Shown here: one piece after another, positions 40,657-64,000 of the stretch | Layout of the letters: each line of letters opens with the position of its first letter | Numbering within the stretch: the first letter of the stretch is position 1 | NCBI GenBank assembly: GCA_026929865.2 | Contig: CM049403.1 | Coordinates: 24,360,001 to 24,424,000, forward strand | DNA length: 64,000 nucleotides | Direction: 5' to 3' | From: Hyperoplus lanceolatus | Taxonomy: Eukaryota > Chordata > Actinopteri > Uranoscopiformes > Ammodytidae | Translations under genes and position numbers: made by a program | Notes under the pieces: generated by a model | Seen by the model: only the letters and a program-made list of their open reading frames with translations | The model's database searches: none | What the model was told of the DNA's origin: nothing

Positions 40657-40705
40657 TGTGCACAAGCAATATCCAGAAGCTCATGCCGATCTGACTAAAG
40701 ACTAA

Positions 40706-41547
40706 AACTCAGAGAGATATGCGAGCCACAGACACACACACACACACAGACAGATTAAATTGTATGCAGATTCAAGAAAACAGACTGAAGCAAATTGTTT
40801 TCTGACTGAAGCTGAGCTGTGTTTTTAAATTTCACATTCAACCAACTGGGCACATATTTGAATTTATAAAGTCAATTCGTTAAGTGAAGCCAGACAGGAA
40901 TGTCAAATTCAAATAAATGTTGAACAACAGTGAACAATGAAGAGTTTAAAAAAAAGTTGGGTTGTCTGAGTTGGGTTTTTGAAAATACAGATGCAGAGTA
41001 AAGAACTAGAATTATTCCTGGTCTGCTTCAGAGGCAGTTTCTTTCAGTTTGCCCTGAAGCCATTGGGCTGGAGTTTGCTGGCTGCTGCACCTTAAGATCA
41101 GCCCGCTTAAGAGGACAGGTTAGTTAGGTTTCACTTTCGCTTGTCAGTGACATACAGCTGATCGGCTTGAGCCTCAGAGCTGACAGCTAGACAGGAATCA
41201 GATTGTCAGCCTAATGTCAGTGGTGATCACTCTAGGTTTTAAATAGCAAAACTATGAAATAAAGCTCTCTCACTGCCTGTCTCTGTCTTTCTCCACAGCA
41301 CACTCCAATAGCACAGGTTAAAAGAAAACACAACTCTGTTGCACTGGCTAATAGAAAACTATTGCAGATCATGCCTTCAATTACAGAATGACGATTCCAT
41401 CGGCAATCGGCACAACCCTACTAAGAAAGCCGTGTGCACTCCTTTTTAAAGACACGTCCAATTTGCAACTGCTCGCAATTTGAATTGCAAAAATGTTTTG
41501 AGAAAAAGCTGAAAATAGATGGAATATGCCCTTGTCTTCCTCTCCAG
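40706..41547. other. Noncoding sequence upstream of the first recognised kdm4b coding exon
   Basis: AT-rich with no transposon boundary seen. It ends in the acceptor tcctctccag at 41547. Confidence 0.5.
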
Positions 41548-58974
<17,427 letters not shown>

Positions 58975-59615
58975 TGAGACTGACTCTATTGGGTATGTTT
59001 TCAACCTACAACAACAAAGTTAACAACGTTCCATGTAGTACAATCTGGATATTTAACAGAAAGACACTCCGTTGCCTTAAAATGTCATACATTTTAGGAA
59101 AATAGTTTTGGCATCAGTAGCTTGTCACTGAAACGAGGTGTAACATTTTTGATGTGAAAGAAAAAACAGATGGAAACCTTAACTTGACGCTCAACAAATG
59201 TCATCACCCCCATACAAATGCTCTGAGGGCAGTTTGCAAATTCACACCTCCTGTTGAAGGGGTTTACTCCAACGTGTGATTCAGCAGCAACTTTGCAGCC
59301 TTGCTGCTCTTGCTGTTTGGTTCTCTGAGAGGATGAAGAAGTAGATCGTATCGAAATATAAAAGCAGCTTCTGGTTGTCTGCTGTACACCATCTGTTACC
59401 AACACAAACCGTACCCCCGCATCCTTCCATTGACGTAAACTGCCACTTTGCCTGTGGGCTACTGAGCATGAAATTGACAGGTCATGGGTTGGTTGTGGAC
59501 GGGAGCTAAACGACAATCTCCTCGGGAAGAACCTCCCCCCTTTGTCTATTTTCTATACTTTGCACTTCATTTCCCTGCTCACTTCCTCGCTCTCTTCCCT
59601 TTTTTGTGAGCATTC

Positions 59616-59618
<3 letters not shown>

Positions 59619-59659
<41 letters not shown>
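59619..59659 (+). repeat. (GT)20 microsatellite
   Basis: Uninterrupted GT tract in the kdm4b intron. Confidence 0.95.
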
Positions 59660-59660
<1 letters not shown>

Positions 59661-61008
59661 TTCTTTCTACTTCGCTGCATGTCAGATTTATGAGGTGCCG
59701 CAGAAGTACATCTCCCTTCTTTCTACCTCTTTCTCATTTTTCCTTCCTACCCGTGTGGCCACTTGTAATTTAAGAACCAGTAGTCCAGGCTCCAGCAGTT
59801 TTCTCGTAGCCCAGTGCTCAAGGGAACATCTCTACTACACTACTACTCTCTCGGTCTGATAAAGAAGAGCGCTCCACTCTGCACTGCTAATGCAAGTCGA
59901 CAAATCGACAGAGCAGCACCGCACACTGTCAGAGGAATGTGACAGAAAACAGCTCAACCAATGAGACGTTCTCTTTCTCCAGGCCCATTGCCTTTTTCTC
60001 TTTGTCTTTTATACAAGTGTTTTTATTCTCTTGGGGGTGATGTGGTAGCATGGTGGTCACAGAGATTGTCCCGATACCAGTGCGGCTTAAATTCAGTGCC
60101 ATCAGCAATCATACTTTCAAGGGTTGAAACTGTGGTTGTTTTCAAGCAAGACCCTGAACCCATACCGGTTCATGAATCATTTTAATTTACAAAACATACA
60201 GTACAGGTCAAATGCCCCGTCACTGGCACTGGGTGTCATTAACGGCTTATGACCTGTGAGATTAATTTTCTCCCTCCCTTTTCTCTTAGAAATTCTTTAC
60301 GTAAAAGTATAAAAGTTTATCCCAAATGCCTGCAAGTCTCAAACAGAACGTAGAGCACCTGTTTTTAAGTAACGTTTTTAAATGCGGTAGAATAAGTACA
60401 ACTTGTAATACAACCCATCCTTTTCAGCTAGATCATGTAACTTAAGAAGAAAGAACATCTTCTTCTTATTACAAAGGAAAAGCTACATTTCTTAGCAGTG
60501 CAACATAGCCTTGTTAATTTAAATACACACTGGGGTAGTCTCACTTTATCTTGTATGACCACTACCAGCAGCTTATGCTCAATGATGTTATTTAGTTTCA
60601 GAGAACTTAAGATGGATATCATTGTAACGGCCTCTTTTGAACTCCCTACTTTTGCTTATGCTACTCCATGTTTTAGCATTGTTTTTGTGTGCAGTACAGT
60701 GAGAAAAATGTGTCATGATTTCATTTCCTCTCCCCATTGAATTGAAAGGCTTGCCTACGCCATCTTCTTTTGTCAACAAGAAAGTATTTTCATTTGCTCT
60801 TGGTCTTCATCTTAACACCCCCCATCTTTCTCTCTCTGTATTTGGCTCAAGCATTCATCTGTGAAGTAGTTTGACTGTCTCCCCTCCCCTCCCTCTCCCG
60901 CCCACCCCCTGCCTAGCTCTATTCAGTCAGCACCAAACAGGACAGTGACCGATGGGCCTCAGGATCGAATTTGTCACTGTTTAGGGGCTGCCAGCTCACA
61001 ACCAGAGG

Positions 61009-61153
<145 letters not shown>

Positions 61154-63307
61154 CCCTAAATACAACCTCCCCCACTGCTGACCCATCTGTCTTACTATTA
61201 AGTGAATACACACCTGCGGTCAAGGCAGGTATGCTGTCCTTGCAAACTGTTTGTGCAAGCAGGCTACTTATGCGCCTTAAATTAAATGTTCTGGCCTTAA
61301 ATTATTTTCTAGTAATTCAAGAGTTCAACATGTCACTCAGACTTTTGTGAGATTAATCATTTTTACACATAACTTGGATTTACTAAGTAGGAAACAAGTA
61401 CCGGGCATCATTACGATATCCTTCCACATAAGGTCACAGTAAATGCATGAGACACAAGTTCCTTAAGTGTGATACAAAAATAACGTACCTCAGAAATCAA
61501 GAAATAGTGCATGCATTTTGTGTAGGAAACGGCCCAGGAATAAGCCTTCTAAAGCACTGGAGATGCCAAAAATAATTTTGTAGATTATTTCTGAAAATAT
61601 TTAAGTCTGCGGCGCCACTGTGTTGCTGAATGTTTACAGTTTCAGGGCTCTGGCTCTGTATTCTTCTGAATGAAAGCATCCCTCCATTGGTTTGGTGCTC
61701 AGACACACTTTATTGCCGTTCCCCCAAGCTGCCATGGGGATTTTTCTGTCTGTGAGTGGAGCCGACATCATCCTCCCTGTTCCCAGACTAAACAACATCA
61801 CTTTTTCATCTCAAAAGGGAAAAATGCAGAGGACTCTTTTGGATTTATTTGCAGACCTGTCTTGTTTTGGGCGAGTCCAGACATGATTTTTGTTTTTTTT
61901 GGACATCCTGAATTTTTATCAAACTGTGTTTATGTGTAACCTCTATCTCCAATAACCAATGAACAAAATGCATTTTTTAAAGTTGTGTGGTAAGCTAAGC
62001 GCTTTATTAAACAGATGAAATAGTATGATTGTTTTAGTCGAAAGTTCTGTTTAGAAGCCAAGATGGTGACGCCCAAAGAAAAAATCCCGTACGTTCAATA
62101 TTTTGTCATAAAACTAGATTGGAGACTGTTTACCTAGAGGCCGCTGCTAAAGCGGCAGAGGCCCCAGCTGTCCAGGGTGAGGATCATATGAGCAGCGAGA
62201 ACATGCATGTGTGTTTTATGCCCGTTAACACACAAAACAGGAAGATAACATTATCACATTAGAAACCTGTGATTTCACACTGTAGTTGTGTGTGATGTGA
62301 AACCTTTGCCACTTGAACCTGCTTGCATCTAACAAGGCAGCACAATAACATGACACGCCAGTAGATATGATATCTTGAAAGTTCCTATAACACAAGGAGC
62401 CATTCCAACACTTTTGGTTTCTAGCTAACTAGTTTGTTTTTAGTTCTAGTTGCAGCAACACACTACTGTATATACTGTCTGTTATGCATACAGTCAGGTC
62501 TACAGTTGTGAAAGCAATAGACCACCTCCTACTTAATAACATGCATACCTTGCTTACTGTTTCATTTAAATTGTCCTCTTTATATTCAGCATACTAAGCA
62601 GCTGTTTTTTAATGGGGATGCATATTGTGAGATAAAGAAGGGGAAGAAACAAGTGGTAGAAAAATGAGAGCAATTTAGTCATTATTTAAACTTGGTTAGC
62701 ATTTTTCTTACTACCGCATGCTGCATCTCGGGGAAAAACCTGCAATGCATTTTTGGAACAGAGGAACAATTAAGGCTTCAGATACGTTCTGGTCTCGTTT
62801 CACAGTAGGCTCTAACTGCACGAGCAACTGGATGATATACAGCCCTGCTGTGCAGTATATTCTGCATCTGCATCTTTACAATTCTTTTAATTATACCCCC
62901 CCTACCCCCCTTATTTCTGCCCTCATAAGCTATAGTGTGATCAAAGCAAGCATAGAGAATTTGGGATAATCAAAATTTCCTAGCTAAAGTGGGGCGGGTC
63001 AGACTTCAACCCTGTTTTGTTATTGGTACTTGGCACATCCACTGATCCAAAGGGAATCCCCAGGCTCGAGGTATTCTATGGCTCCCACAATTTAGCTTCA
63101 TTAGGAGCCCAAGTACACTTTAGGGCTCATTGAATGTCTGCCTCAGGGTGAGGTTTTATTTTCTCAGATCTTGTGCATCTCCAAATCTCTTTCCCTCCTC
63201 TAATTAAGTTTTTATATGATAATAAAGTGTAACTCCCCCTGGCCCTTGAGGATGGCAACAATCTCCATAAGCACTCAATAGTTTCATGAAGACAGGAGGA
63301 GCCTTTA

Positions 63308-64000
63308 CAGGGCTGTACGCTTATTTTTTTAGGTGGTAGCACTGGTGCTAGCAAGCAAAAATAATCAGTAGCACAAAAATAAATTCAGTAGCACACAAAG
63401 TATGATCGAAAACTTGCATAACCTTAACCCATGCATTTCGCTCTAATGACATGTTAGCCTGTCATCTTGATTTCATTTTAAATTCTCAATTAATATCATA
63501 TCCTAGTGTGTGCAGAAATAATTGTAGAAAAATGAATAGGGTGCACTGATTGTAATTTAGACAAAAAAATCTAACCTGCCAATTGTAATTTTTTGCTGAT
63601 TCAGAATAATTTCTCCCCATGAAATTAATATCTATATATTTTTTGTACATTTTTGGTAAATGTCTTTCTGTTAATTAAAACCAAACTTTAAAACATTAAA
63701 CATAGCCTATTAAATAAATAAGTATACATATTGGTACAATTTAGGATAAATTAAATAGGTTGTTGTGAATGTGTTGGAAGTTGTTCTTCAGTGGCTTATT
63801 TCAAACTTTGTTTTTAGACTACTGTTAACTTTTCTCTGCAGCTGAATGAGTTGCCTTTCTAGCTAGCGCACTGCAGGGCTGTGAAGCGCTAACTTCCTGT
63901 TCTTACCGGCTTCAAAATAAAAGTCAACTCACGTTTGGCTATTAACAGGCTTTTAATGTGAAGGCGCACAGGAAATGTTCTGTTTGCACACGCGCTAACT
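63308..64000. mobile_element. hAT-type element (CAGGGCTGTACGC end), copy 2, cut by window edge
   Basis: Starts CAGGGCTGTACGCTTATTTT and runs collinear with 32909 to about 33620 (e.g. GAAGGCGCACAGGAAATGTT), with small indels. The right end lies outside. Confidence 0.88.

Overview
The window is nuclear DNA from a ray-finned (teleost-type) fish. Vertebrate GT-AG split genes sit in AT-rich, repeat-laden introns and intergenic DNA full of (GT)n microsatellites, Tc1/mariner, hAT and PIF/Harbinger-like elements and a tRNA-derived SINE. No bacterial, phage or CRISPR content is present. The species cannot be fixed from sequence alone.

Three protein genes lie on the plus strand, head to tail. (1) Positions 1-5535 (3' UTR to about 6.8 kb) hold the 3' part of a small-conductance calcium-activated potassium channel gene, most like KCNN1: nine exons from a long polar N-terminal region through six membrane segments, the GYGD pore, the calmodulin-binding region and a C-terminal coiled coil. 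(2) A CCAAT/E2F promoter at about 9.3-9.6 kb leads into uhrf1 (CDS 11268-22432, 16 coding exons, 779 residues, 3' UTR to about 24.1 kb), complete with UBL, tandem Tudor, PHD, SRA and RING domains. (3) kdm4b, a JmjN/JmjC histone H3K9/K36 demethylase, has its first recognised coding exon at 41548-41981 and six more through 58968; it continues beyond the window. uhrf1 and kdm4b are also neighbours in human 19p13.3, so the order looks ancestral. Both encode chromatin regulators tied to H3K9 methylation, but nothing in the sequence shows they are co-regulated.

The 24-41 kb interval between uhrf1 and the first kdm4b coding exon is a transposon graveyard with clear boundaries. Several elements have exact target-site duplications: hAT-like 8 bp, PIF-like TTA/TAA, TTAA-type, Tc1 TA, and a solo LTR with a 5 bp duplication. 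They are nested up to three deep. A CCAAT-box cluster at 28.8 kb beside a 127 bp near-perfect palindrome is a candidate distal kdm4b promoter.

The most unusual signals are: a 1.58 kb inverted-repeat element at 6874-8453 carrying eight exact copies of one 13-mer in both orientations; a proline-rich N-terminal extension of about 97 residues on Kdm4b; a Tc1 derivative with 280 bp inverted repeats whose deletion left an open frame joining the transposase N- and C-termini; a fold-back Tc1 element; and repeats that landed within tens of bases of constitutive splice acceptors in all three genes. I saw nothing that amounts to a new multi-gene system.
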